Below, one piece after another: positions 38,885-49,662 of a DNA stretch of 64,000 nucleotides. This DNA is from Anaspis maculata (taxonomy: Eukaryota; Arthropoda; Insecta; Coleoptera; Scraptiidae). The translations under genes were made by a program, and so were the position numbers. Where the stretch lies: assembly GCA_949128115.1 (NCBI GenBank), contig OX421965.1, positions 28,329,681 to 28,393,680 of the forward strand, given 5' to 3'. Within the stretch, counting starts at the first letter, position 1, and every line of letters begins with the position of its first letter. The notes under the pieces are model-generated. The model was given only the letters and a program-made list of their open reading frames with translations. It had not been told where the DNA came from and did not search any database.

Positions 38885-39038
38885 TGTTATTTGAGCAGTT
38901 TGCTGATTGTTGAAAACAGTGAAACATCTTGTTTGTTCATGAGATCATCAGGTAAGGCCGGCGATCGTTGACTGGCAAGGACTACAAAATTTACCGTCCC
39001 AATCAAAAACTGTCACTCAAAATTCTTAGGTTACAATA
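38885..39038 (+). other. Probable 5' UTR of TIPRL with a 78-bp intron
   Basis: ATCATCAG/GTAAGG places a donor at 38952, and AATTCTTAG/GTT an acceptor at 39029, giving a short intron just before the start codon at 39039. In the unspliced sequence an in-frame TAG (39027-39029) stands four codons upstream of that ATG, supporting the start. An upstream ATG at 38939 would be spliced into a 27-codon frame that overlaps the main start. Confidence 0.5.
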
Positions 39039-40080
39039 ATGACAACAACCATAAACATCAGAGGAGAAGTGGACATTCAACGATTACCAGTCAACTTTGA
39101 AGAGCACAAGTTCCACGAATGGACCGTGAAATACACAAAGTCTCACATACTCCACTCCATCTGCACCACGCCAGACAAATGCTCCGATTCCACCCAAGAG
39201 CCCTGTCTGCTATGTCGGTTAGTAACATCACCACCTAATGTTGAAAGAAACCTCAGTAATTTCAAACTTTCCAGCTACACAAAAGCACTGGATATACCCC
39301 ATTTACCTGAAATGGTGTTTCCCAACAACATCCTCACCTTGATTCACTCATCAGGAGCTGAAATTCAATTCAATGCTTTGGACGCTTTGAAAACCGTTTG
39401 CAACGGAAAGCTTCCAATTAAAGTGTCCTATTCGGAAGAATGGAACGAGACTCGGTACTTACCGCTTTATTCTTGTTGACTATTGAGTTTCTATTTGGAA
39501 TAAAAATTGCAGTTCACCGGAGCATCTTGGAGAGAAAATCAAACCGTTTGATTGGACATTCAGCAATGATTACAAAGGCACATTGAGAGGTCCAGTAAAA
39601 GTAGAAGCAACAGATGAAAGAATCGACATCGAAAAGTTGAAGCAAAAAGACAAGATCTTGTTCTACCAAGAGCTGATGCTGTATGAAGATGAACTGCATG
39701 ACAATGGCATCTCTTCGTGCACCATTAAGATTGTGAGTTGTCCTGAAAATTATTTTCTATAATGTGCAAAAAAAAACTTATTGCAGAGGGTGATGCCCAA
39801 CTGCTTTTTCGTGTTGCTGCGGTTCTTTTTGCGGGTGGATAACGTCATGATAAGAGTCAATGACACGAGAGTCTACCACGAATTCAACACGAACTACGTT
39901 CTGCGGGAGTTTTCAAATAAGGAATGCGCTTTTGATCACGTCAAACTACCTCTCACGGTTTTTGGTGATCCAAACTTGCTGTCGCCCCACATGCCGGTGA
40001 GGACGTCCATCAATGAAAAGCTTACGTTTGATGCTGTCCCAGACAAAGCTGAAGCTCCTCAATCAAGTCAATCCGATTAA
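39039..40080 (+). CDS. TIPRL: TIP41-like protein (TIPRL), PP2A-family phosphatase regulator
   Basis: TIPRL binds the catalytic subunits of PP2A, PP4 and PP6 and modulates their activity in TOR and DNA damage signalling. Exons: 39039-39217 and 39275-39454 (or 39039-39454 if the 57-bp intron is retained), 39513-39732, 39787-40080. The family match is clear: LPEMVFPNNILTLIHSSGAE and EFNALDAL-like FNALDALKTV, then FDWTFSNDYKGTL, YEDELHDNGISS, and FLRVDNVMIRVNDTRVYHE near the C-terminus. The product is 290 residues with the small intron removed, close to human TIPRL (272). The C-terminal tail is short and acidic. The 39218-39274 segment lacks family similarity and has GTTAGT...TTTCCAG borders, so I infer it is an intron. 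It stands alone on this strand, and MGAT2 follows 3.2 kb downstream. Confidence 0.94.
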
Positions 40081-40085
40081 TTTAT

Positions 40086-40115
40086 AATAAATTGCAAATT
40101 TTTATTCAAAATAAA
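40086..40115 (+). terminator. Polyadenylation signals of TIPRL
   Basis: Two AATAAA hexamers (40086-40091 and 40110-40115) lie just after the stop codon at 40078-40080, predicting a very short 3' UTR. Confidence 0.65.
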
Positions 40116-40278
40116 TAAGACATTTTAAACGATCATGACTTGTTAGTTTAGTTAGAGGAACGAAACTGCATGGTTGAACCTACAGGTAGTAATTGAGCTG
40201 CCTACCTACAGCCGTCAATCGGAGAAAGAACGACCAATCGGGGCTTTTTTTCCTGAAGTCATTTCTGGGACAGTATAC

Positions 40279-41660
40279 AGGGTGTTCGGGTCTGATTATT
40301 ACAAACTTCAAGGGATGATTCACCATCAAAAATAAAGCCGAAAGAACAAAGAACTCATGGTCCTAAAATGCTTCTTTGAAAAGATACAGGGTGTTGAAGT
40401 TGACTTTTTCAAATGGTTTTTTCACCGTAACTTTTGAACCGTTGGACCGATTTTAATCAAATTTGAACCAAAGTTTAGTCAAATGAGTTTCCATCGAATA
40501 ATAATATCACAATTCATCAAAAATTTCTGGGGGCGTAGATAATAGGGGACTGCCCCTATTTTCGCCCATATTTTTATCTCCCCTAATTATTTTTTTAAAT
40601 TTAGTTTTGGATTTGTTGTATTCAGAGTATTCACACTGTAAAATTAACTATGAAAAGAAAATTTCTTCTAGCTCCCTACCCGCAGGAAGTGTGCCCATAA
40701 TCGAGGTTGCATTTCCCCTTTGCAAAGTTGAACTAATAATTTGAATTGAATAACTTGTCGCTCTTCTTTCATCAGTTTGGTCTGTTATCCTCTTCCCAAC
40801 AATTCACAACCCTCACAACCCCATACTCCGCTTGTTTCCAAAGCAATTGGAACAAAAATAAAACGTTCTTGTAAAAAATTGTGAAAGTTTTCCTTCCTTT
40901 TTTCGGCACATCTTGCTGCGTGACCTGGGCAAATCGCAGTTGATTGGACATATGATGGTGCAAAAGTGTCACTACATGTGAAATCCCATACTAGTGGTTT
41001 TCCTTTTTTCCATGGAATTAATGAAATTCCATCGGGTCGTTTACCGTCAACGTTCGAGCATCCCACGGGTTCCAGCATCGAAGGCACACCAGCGGATCTT
41101 GAAGACCTTTTGATATTTAAATTGTTGATATTTTCGAATTCTACGTTCAATTTAGAAGAAAAAGTTGCTCTTGCAAAATTTTGATTGAAAGCTTTGTTTT
41201 TGAGATATTTGGGATTGAAACATTGGAAAACATCTCGAAATCGCCAATTTCCTGGACCTAAAAATTAAAATGCAAGAAAACCCATGATTCTTCAACTGGA
41301 ATGAGTTTTTTTGGTGGTTTAAGTTGATAAGCCATCATTTTCGCCGAGAAACATGAAGTTTTTCAGAAAAAACAATTTGGACCCTGGAAAGTGGCGATTT
41401 TGTGTTGTTTTCCAATTTTTCAAACCCAAATATCTTGAAAACGAAGCCTCTAATCAAGATTTTGCAAGAGTAACTTCTTCTTCTAAATTGAACGTAGAAT
41501 TCGAAAATATCAACAATAATTTCAAAAAATAATCAGGGGAGATAAAAATAGGGGGGGGGGACGTGCCCAAGCATTTAGTTTCGATTTGATAAATGTTCAA
41601 TTAAAATAATAAGAACATGAAAATAGAAAATCTAGTTACTAACCTATTCAAAATTTGTTA
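40279..41660. mobile_element. Foldback element with one arm interrupted
   Basis: The inverted arms are about 40540-40610 plus 41119-41262 on the left and about 41395-41585 on the right. Shared words include TTTTTATCTCCCCT, TTGATATTTTCGAATTCTAC and TTTAGAAGAAAAAGTTGCTC. The left arm is split by about 500 bp (40611-41118) that contains a TE-derived ORF. TACAGGGTG termini occur at 40279 and 40386, but the right end is lost. Confidence 0.6.
40785..41118 (-). pseudogene. Transposon-derived ORF fragment with PD-(D/E)XK-like motif
   Basis: The minus frame reads SAGVPSMLEPVGCSNVDGKR, then RPDGISLIPWKKGKPLVWDF and IALETSGVWG. The PDG...VWDxTC spacing resembles the C-terminal nuclease-like domain seen in many invertebrate retroelement proteins. 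The fragment has no start, no flanking domains and stops at the boundary of the interrupted foldback arm, so I read it as a TE relic and not a host gene. The assignment rests on motif memory only. Confidence 0.45.
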
Positions 41661-41689
41661 TCGGTATTATTATTAGATTATTAGTATCC

Positions 41690-41880
41690 CGAAAATGCGG
41701 CGCCATTTTGCTCGCTTCGCTCTCTCTCAGTAGCCCCCCGAGCCCCCTTCCGGTGAAAATTCGGCGTGGCTCCACCTCTTATCTGAAAGAGGGGCTCATT
41801 TTGAGTATATGTACCGAATTTCATGCTTTCATCACCATTTGCAAGGTTCATTCCGATTTTGGCTCTTAGCGCCCGCACTA
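41690..41880. repeat. Solo arm of the 1.0-2.0 kb foldback family
   Basis: CACCTCTTATCTGAAAGAGG, ACCGAATTTCATGCTTTCAT and TTGCAAGGTTCATTCCGA match the right arm at 1800-1965 closely. The second arm is absent here. Confidence 0.7.
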
Positions 41881-43323
41881 ATTATATGTCGTTGCTTACG
41901 GCCTATTTATTAGTCTAGTGACCTCTAACGATCTCCCTCTGCAATAAATCGCCTTCACGTACACCAGTCACCACCACCTACGATTTGCTTGTGCAACGTA
42001 CGATAATAATGATTAGTATTGTTTTGCTAGTGAGGATTGCCGCATATGTGTCAAATATTCAAGTAGATAAGCGATATTTCTTCTCAATTTTGGAATCTTA
42101 AATCGGAACAATTTTTTGTCGCATTACCAGGATATCTGAGAAATCACAGTGCGTCGACATGGCTTTTAGCTCGGCTTTTAGTAACAGTGATATAGCTTTG
42201 ATAGAAAGTCATTGGCTTTCTCGCAGTTTTCCAGGGTTGCAGGGAAATTATTTCTTCCTCGCGGTTTCTTCTACTCGCACTACTTCTACAATCGCACTAA
42301 TTACCTACTTATCGACCGCTTGCCTCCTGTGTTACAGTGTCGATGGCTGATTCGTGTGCAGCGTCGGTGGCTGATCGTCTATGTGAGACGTGCGTTTCGT
42401 CCCACTTACGTTTTGAATTGGAAATTGCTGGTGTTTCATGCACCACGCATTGTAATGAGTGACCAGGCTTGCTCAAGTTTTACAGTGAGAAACCCTCTTT
42501 GAGCCTATGTTAGCATTTTAACAACTGTGATACCTACTTATAACGGCGAAGGCAAATTAAAATTTACTGTGGCGCCACTCAGTAGGCACATGGCTACAAA
42601 CACAAAATTAACAGTTTTGTTTTATGGGGCCACAGTACGACAGGTGTCCCAAAAGTAGTCTGCCAATCAAACTCCACCAGAAGAGCAAAACGAAAAATTC
42701 TCATAAACATGGGTCCAAAAATGCTTGTACGGAAGTTGCAGCCCCATAAAGTGAGTCTCTGAATATGGTGTTAAAAATAAGATTTTTTTATATTTTTGAA
42801 TCATCTCGAAGTGAAATCTATTACTGGCGTGAATTTTATTGTAAACACCCCGTAGGTACACTATTTGTGTATTTTCACACCGCTTCGCTAGATTCGACCA
42901 AGTTGAAATTGTTGTTTTTCGTAGAAAACACCCCAATCATCATTATAATCACTATCATAATATGCGGTAATTTATTGGGATTAAGTTCTCACTCTGCGCA
43001 TCCATCGGAGAAGCCAAGACTATAATTTTTGTCATTTATCACGGGTAGGTTTGTGCCTACATAAAAACCAATATTGTTTGTTATCAATATTTTTTATATT
43101 CCCTATTTTATAGAGCATAGGTAGGTAACAGGATGCAGGAATAAACCACCTGGACAGAGATATAACTTTTATCTCTTGAGAGATACAGAAAGATAAAGCA
43201 TTTATGATAATCGAAATAGAAATTTTGGAACGTTTACTTATCAGTAACATGTTTAATACGTAAGCTAAAGCTACCTTTTAGGTAGGCTGGTAGGCAAAAA
43301 GAAAAACTTGTACTTCCGATATT
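41881..43323. other. Intergenic DNA upstream of MGAT2
   Basis: Holds a CGACAGGTGTCCCAAAAGTA terminus at about 42637 and TAGGTAGG words near 43120 and 43280. The open frames (42159-42502, 42667-43025) have no family match or splice support. Confidence 0.5.
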
Positions 43324-44722
43324 ATGCTCATGAAATATGGCTTGGTGTTTGCTTGTGTTGTTTCTGTTGTATTGATAGTATTGTTCTACACTACAGACAC
43401 TTCGCCTTCGACAGAAGAAGGTAGATTAAGTTTTCTCATACCGCAACGGTCAAGAAAAATAAATGGCGCATACGCCTTTGAAGAAGAGGTGGTGAGAAAC
43501 GTTGTTTTGAAAACTGAGCAGATAAAGCAAAGGATATTCTGGAACAATATTCACCAGAGTGTTTACAATACTGAAACCTTTGGTTCAGATTTCAGTTTGG
43601 TAATTTTAGTTCAGGTAAGATTATTGCATACTTACTAGCAAGTACAAAACTATAATAACGACTTCTTTCGAAGGTACATGACCGCTTGGAATACTTACGG
43701 GAACTGATCAATAGCCTTTCTACTGCTCAAGGCATCTCTAAAACTTTACTTGTATTTTCTCACGATGTGTACAATCTGACGATCAATCAAGAAGTGAAAA
43801 AAATCAAGTTCTGCAAATTCATGCAGATTTTTTATCCGTTTTCCATTCAAACGCATCCTGATGAATTTCCAGGCAACAGTCCAAAGGACTGTCCCCACAG
43901 CATTTCTTTTGACAGGTCTGTATAAATCCATGAGGAATATGAACAAGTTCTTGAAAAACAAGTTTCAGCGCCCTTTCTGCAAAATGTCACAATGCTCTCT
44001 ACAGGGACACTTACGGGCATTACAGAGAAGCAGCATCGACTCAAATCAAACACCACTGGTGGTGGAAAATCAACTACGTATTCAACAGAATGCCAATGGT
44101 CCAAGGTTATGAAGGTTTAGTGCTGCTCTTGGAGGAAGACCATTACTTGGCACCCGATTTTATTTATTCCTTAAACCTGATGCAGGAGTTCGCAAAGGAT
44201 TCTTGCGTGGAATGTGCCCTGTTTTCGCTTGGACTGCACGGCAAATTCGATTTCAAACTTTACGACAAGGTCATCATAAAAAACTACATGGAGAATTTCG
44301 GATTGGCATTCAACAGAACCACTTGGAACAGCATCTTGAGGTATTCAGAAGAGTACTGCACGTACGATGATTACAACTGGGATTGGACGTTGCAGCACAT
44401 CTTGCGGGGGTCAATGAAAGTCACTCCTCTTTCTATGGTCATGAGCGCGTCGAGAGTCTACCACATAGGCAATTGGTAAAGAAATTCTACCTCTGTCCTC
44501 TGTCAACACTTTAATTAAGAAATTGTTTGCAGTGGGACTCATCATAACAGCGATCAGTGTAGTCCAGAAAAGTCGATACGCGATTTTCAGAACAAGCAAA
44601 GCATGGGTTTGTTATTTCCCAAATCTTTGAATGCTTCGAGACAAATCCGGATGGGAGGGTCAAGCAAGCCCAATGGGGGTTGGGGAGATCCCAGAGACCA
44701 TGCTCTCTGCATGGCAATGTGA
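43324..44722 (+). CDS. MGAT2: Alpha-1,6-mannosyl-glycoprotein 2-beta-N-acetylglucosaminyltransferase (GnT-II)
   Basis: Golgi enzyme that adds beta-1,2-GlcNAc to the alpha-1,6 mannose arm of N-glycans, the step committing them to complex type. Exons 43324-43614, 43674-43915, 44005-44475 and 44533-44722 join to 397 residues; human MGAT2 has 447, the difference being mostly in the stem. A single N-terminal membrane segment (residues about 3-20, YGLVFACVVSVVLIVLFY) makes it a type II Golgi protein. Family hallmarks in order: VHDRLEYLRELINSL, DCPHSISFDRDTYGHYREA, the HHWWWK motif, LEEDHYLAPDF with the metal-binding acidic triad, YCTYDDYNWDWTLQHI, NCGTHH and the C-terminal GGWGDPRDHALC. All intron junctions are GT-AG with phases that agree. 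The first ATG is used; a second one two codons later would serve equally. It converges on heparanase across a palindromic repeat. Confidence 0.96.
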
Positions 44723-45194
44723 TAACAGCTCTGCACTCCTTTTGCCATCAATCTTGGATATTCTCACTTCAGTTGGTAGTGGTGTCTCACTCGCTCCTTA
44801 GGAGTTTCTTGCTTTTTCTCTCTCTCTAACTGAGGTAAGGCGAAGAGAGATTGTGGTAAAAGGAGAGCGTCAAGGATATATTTATATTTCTTATTATGTA
44901 TATCTTTTAAACTTGAGCATAACATTCATTGAACCTCGGAAAATCAGTCAAATAGTCAAAACTTATTGATTAAATTAGGGCGGAGAATAATAATTTTCAA
45001 CGGATAATTGTTTTTTCTCCAGTGTCTTATTGATGTCCACGGTCTCTATCCTTCATCCTTCATCATTATGTTCCCTCCTTCAACGACTTGTTTCTCTGTG
45101 TCTGTTTGCTTATCAAAGGTCCTTTTCCACAGACCTAAAGGATAGAAGCCATCCTACCGTACGCATTAGTACTGTAACTGCCTCAAGGACCATT
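44723..45194. other. 3' flank of MGAT2
   Basis: AT-rich sequence with CTCTCTCTCT near 44816. No clear AATAAA is close to the stop codon, and no other feature is seen. Confidence 0.4.
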
Positions 45195-47250
45195 AGTCCA
45201 GGAATTATAGAAAAAATAGCGAACAAAAATGATAACTAGCCGGATTTTTGTATATAAGCTCAGTTAAGCATGCAGTTCAACATAGTAAAAGTCCTCAAGA
45301 ATCCGGTGTGAGCTTCGGCCGTTGTGGCCTCGAGAAGAACTTGAGGATCAGTTTTTCGTGTTTATCTCGTAAACGATGGCACTTGGAGGAAAAGCACTTG
45401 AAGCAAAATTGTTGGAAATTGTGTTGTCTACAAGAAAGATCTTTACATATTCCATCATCAGTCCACTCCTTCTTCGTCAAAACACAAGAAAAGCTAAATA
45501 GTCCAGATGCTCGATGCCGAAGACTGTACAGACCTTGAGTTTTATGATGGCAGGGTGCCACTTGGTAGAGGTGTTGTTCGATCCATTCTCTTTTGATTGA
45601 AACTCAATGCCATCAATACCAACTATGCCGGCGGCATATACAGGGTGACATTAAAATAAAAAGTTGATCAAATGTACCTCAAGAACCAAAATAGGTGAAG
45701 ACATGTAAATCGCCAAAAATATTTCTAATTTCATGACCATGAAGTCGTCGTGAACTTGAATCGAATATGTTGAGCCGTTTCTGGTATATCTTCAGAAGAC
45801 TGAAGTCGTTACGGAAAAAAAATAGTTTTCCGTATATCAGTAATTCTTCAGATCTTGAATCGAAACTTGGTGTTTTGAATCGAAACAATGATAAATTACA
45901 TTTAAAATGAAATTACAGTGAATATTTCACTCATACGTCAAAAACGCGATAATTCGGACACAAATTTTCAGGATTAATAAGCGATAATCCGAAAGACCAT
46001 ATCGATAATTCAATCGATCTGTCATTGTTTAAACACCTACTGTCAAACAAACATGATGCGTGCCCAGTGTTAGCGTTGGACTCTGGACACTGTATGGGGA
46101 TGCTCATGCTCAAGCGAGTACTCAAGGACCCAGAGGAATGTGCAAGAAATTGAAACGATTTGGGATTGCGCAGTCATAATGATTTCACACTTTTTACGTC
46201 AGCCTCCGGTTCTCTTTTCTGTTCTGCGGCTCAGTACAGTTAGGTGGCTATCCATGTATCATCAATTTTATTGTCGTGTGAAATAATATGTGAATAATTT
46301 GTAGAATGATTCGGGAAATATTCTTTCGAATACCACTCTTGCAATGAAAATGAACCAGATAATTCTGAAAATGCGTGTTGCCATAAGAAAACCGCATTCG
46401 TTTGTTTTCTTCTGTTGTTCGAAAGAAGAGCCCTCCCCCTGCGGGGTCGGGCTCTTTCAGCTTTCGAACAACAGAGAAAACAAACTCATGCAGTTTTCAG
46501 GCAACACGCATTTTTCAGAATTATCGGTAATTTTCATTGCACTCGTGGTATTATACCCGAAAAGCCCTCTCTAGGCCAACTAATTCAAAAAAAAAACACA
46601 GTCAACTTTTTTTCTGATAAGTAGACGAAAATATATATTTTTTTGTAACAACTTCAGTCTTTTGAAGATATTTCAAGAACGGCTCAAGATATTCAATTCA
46701 AGTTTACGACGACTTCATGACCATGAAATCAGAATTATTTATGGCGATTTACATGTCTTCACCTATTTTGGTTCTCGAGGTACAAATGTTTAACTTTTTA
46801 TTTTTATTTCACCCTGTATATGCCGCCGGCATAGTTCGTCTTGATGGCTCCAAGTTTCAACCAAAAGAGAGTGGATCAAAAAACACCTCTACAAAGTGGC
46901 ACTCCGCCATCATAAAAGTCAAGGTCCATACCAGTCTTCAGCATCGAGCATCTGGACTATTTTTATTTTCTTGTGTTTTGACGAAGAAGGAGTGGACTGA
47001 TGATGGAATATGTAGGGATCTTTCTTGTAGACAACACAATTTCCAACAATTTTGCTCCAAGTGCTTTTCCTCCAAGTGCCATCGTTTACGAGATAAACAC
47101 GAAAAACTGATTCTCAAGTTCTTCTCGAGGCCACAACGGCCGACTTTTACTATGTTGAACTACATGCTTAACTGAGCTTATATACAAAAATCCGGCTAGT
47201 TATCATTTTGTTCGCTATTTGCGATTTAAACAGCTAAAATTCCTGGACTA
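45195..47250. mobile_element. 2.05-kb foldback element with ~640-bp arms
   Basis: The arms at about 45195-45840 and 46618-47250 are inverted copies. Shared words are ATGATAACTAGCCGGATTTT, TTGTGTTGTCTACAAGAAAG, TATGCCGGCGGCATATACAG and TTACATGTCTTCACC. Each arm contains a CACCCTGTATA site. Open frames of 88-152 codons exist in both arms but mirror each other and match nothing known. The spacer has its own hairpin. Confidence 0.85.
46355..46528. repeat. Hairpin at the centre of the 45-47 kb foldback
   Basis: Arms of about 80 bp (ATAATTCTGAAAATGCGTGT; TTTGTTTTCTTCTGTTGTTC) are inverted around GAGCCCTCCCCCTGCGGGGT. It resembles a complete small palindromic MITE inside the larger spacer. Confidence 0.75.
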
Positions 47251-47505
47251 CATGTCCGATTACATGAATTGGCGATGTCATGGGCGATTACATGAAATTA
47301 GTTCACCTCCTTGTCGACAAATTGAGGTTGGGAACATTGGTTTGGTGCGAAGATTAGGATGGTAACAGTTTTTGGCATGAAAAGTGACCTATTTTCACAA
47401 ATGAAAATATATAAAGGTACAAATCAAATACAATAGGTAGGTATAGGCATCTATTATTATTATTTTGTGTAAAAACAGTCATGGAAGCATACCACTAATG
47501 ATTAT

Positions 47506-49662
47506 TTACTGGTGACATGAACGCGCTTTGATAGTAGGTATCGTCCAAAAACCAATGGAAAAACCAGGCAGTTCAACGTAAGGGTACGCTGGGACGATGT
47601 TCGGCTTCAACGGTGGTATTTCGCCAGAGCGTGGCAAGAGCAAAAGTTTACCATTGAACGTCACATTTCTGCAACACGGGACAAGATTAAAAATATCCTT
47701 GACAAACAAGAAAAGAAAACAAACTCACCTGGAAAATATCGAGACTTCCGGAGATAAAATGTAAGAATGCACGTTCAACTTGACGGCTAGGTCACTATTC
47801 ATCGGATAGATCCCTTCAAACCTAATTTTGGCCACCGTTTTGTCGAGGTTGAATCCAAATACTGAAATCAATGCATTTTTAATTTGAAACTGAAACGGAA
47901 GGCGAAAATTCTTTACTGGTTATGTAACTGTCGTTTCCTTCAGACGGCTTATTGGAGCAATGACAATACAAGCGTACTTTTGTCGATGAAGCCGTATAGC
48001 AAGGTATAACCGTGGGTTTTACTAGACGTTTGTACAAAACACTCACCCACCAATCCTAAGAATAAAATAGATTACATTTAGAGAAAAGTGCTCGGATAAA
48101 TAAAAAACTTACAGGGTTGGGCGTCACATTTTCGCTGATGAGCGCGTAGTATCCTTTGAATAACGACTGCCTTATGACCACGTCCACTCCGTATTTCGCA
48201 GCAAGTCCCAATTTGTCCAGCCAAATGTAAGAAGCGATAAATCTATTTGAAAGACACGGAGCTCCTCCGCCGTAAGCCGAAGACGTTTCACCCAACCAAG
48301 TGGGTGTTTTGGAAGAATTCGAAACAATTATAATTTTTCGAATTGCGTCTATCTGCCACGCGAGCTCATCCATGACAGTGGGGCTCATGAACTCCGCAGG
48401 TGTGACTCTACGGCCGTCAAAATAGTACTGATGCCAGGTGACTGCGTCCACCCGCGCCTCCTTCAAAAACTGTCCCAGATAAATTTGGCTTTCGTTTCGA
48501 TCTTCACGGGGCCTGGTCGTATCTGGTCCGACCAAAAGTGAACTTTTATACAGCGGATACTTGTTAAGAATGCTGCGCAAAGTGTCAAAATCCTTGGACA
48601 ATTGACTGGCATTGACTTGGTAGTTGAATTTGTGCCTGAACGAGTTCGGTTCTAAAAGAAAAACATCCGTAGCAAAGAACTGAAGAGAAGAAAACACTTA
48701 CCATTTCCCAGTTCCCACTGGACGTCCAAATTATGTTTACTGGAGAAGCGGATAAGGTTTTCGGCATTGGTGTAATTCCATGAACCGTTTTTGAAACGCT
48801 GCAGAGCGCTGAGGTCGAAAAGTAACTTGACACCAGCGTTAATTGCAAAATGGTTCAACGCTAACCATTCCTCACCTGCACATAAAAAAATATATCAATT
48901 TTGAATACGTAGGTAATGCGTAGCCTACTTCACACATGTAACTTCTAAAGATATAACAACTTCGGGAATCAAGAATGTTTGCTCGTGGTGACTACGTAAA
49001 GAGCTGAAAGCACGCGTCAAAACAAGTCTGAGAAAAGATACCTTGAACAAGTAACTGACCGTTCATGGTAAAGTTGGGAAAATCCATTCCGCAGTCCATT
49101 TCCATCATCTCATTGATACATGGTGCCTTGTCCATCACACTATCATCAAATAAATCAAAGCTTCTGCGATTCACTTCGTCATCTTCGACGAAAATCAAGC
49201 GATCCGCCATTGTTCCGCCAATCCGCATGTATGCCGGAGCCAAAGCCGCGGTCATCTTGATCATTTTTGGGTCGCTGCAAGTCAACTCAAAGAAAAATGT
49301 GGCTTCAAATAAGCAGAAATGCTACTGACCTCACGTTAAAGCCCCTGAAGCCGTCAGCTATTACGCTGGAATCCAGAGCGATGCTCAGAAACTTGTCGTC
49401 AAGTTTAGTAACAGGTCGTCCGATGTCCACGAAGACAATGTTGATTTTTTGGTGCATGCTGACGGCGTACGTTGCGAGGAAGACCAGAAGCAGAAGCAGG
49501 GTGAATGTGACCATGATCATGCTGCACAGGACTCCGCATCTCTTCACTGGTGGATGAAGTAGAAGAGAGAAAGGAAACAAATTAGTAATTAAAATCGGAC
49601 TGCGGAGACTTACACCCGTAACTGGAGAAGTCACGGTTTTGGCTTCGTGATGTCACAAACAT
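47506..49662 (-). CDS. HPSE: Heparanase (endo-beta-glucuronidase, GH79), membrane-anchored form
   Basis: Cleaves heparan sulfate chains; acts in secretory/lysosomal compartments or the extracellular matrix. Exons, 5' to 3': 49614-49662, 49330-49546, 49060-49274, 48702-48875, 48113-48651, 47917-48055, 47729-47861, 47506-47668, giving 542 residues (human proheparanase: 543). A hydrophobic segment (about residues 25-44, MVTFTLLLLLVFLATYAV) follows a short charged N-terminus, suggesting a signal anchor. Conserved blocks: LAPAYMRIGGT, WELGNEPNSFRHKF with the acid/base Glu at about 219 (codon split by an intron), GPDTTRPR, VTWHQYYFDGR, TWLGETSSAYGGGAP with the nucleophile Glu at about 340, and YIWLDKLGLAAKYGVDVVIRQ. 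The C-terminal beta domain ends in SIGFWTIPTIKARSCHQ. The region matching the human excised linker is about 20 residues shorter. The start at 49662 is chosen because its exon splices in frame (GTAAGT donor). Confidence 0.94.

Noticed and set aside
43847..44104. Minus-strand frame overlapping MGAT2
   Set aside because: Antisense shadow of the conserved MGAT2 exons 2-3.
45248..47175. Mirror open frames (88-152 codons) as a gene pair
   Set aside because: They are copies of one another in the two foldback arms, with no recognisable domain. Symmetry explains them.
49305..49634. Heparanase start at 49634
   Set aside because: The upstream part of that frame reads through an intron. An exon at 49614-49662 with a GTAAGT donor joins in phase.
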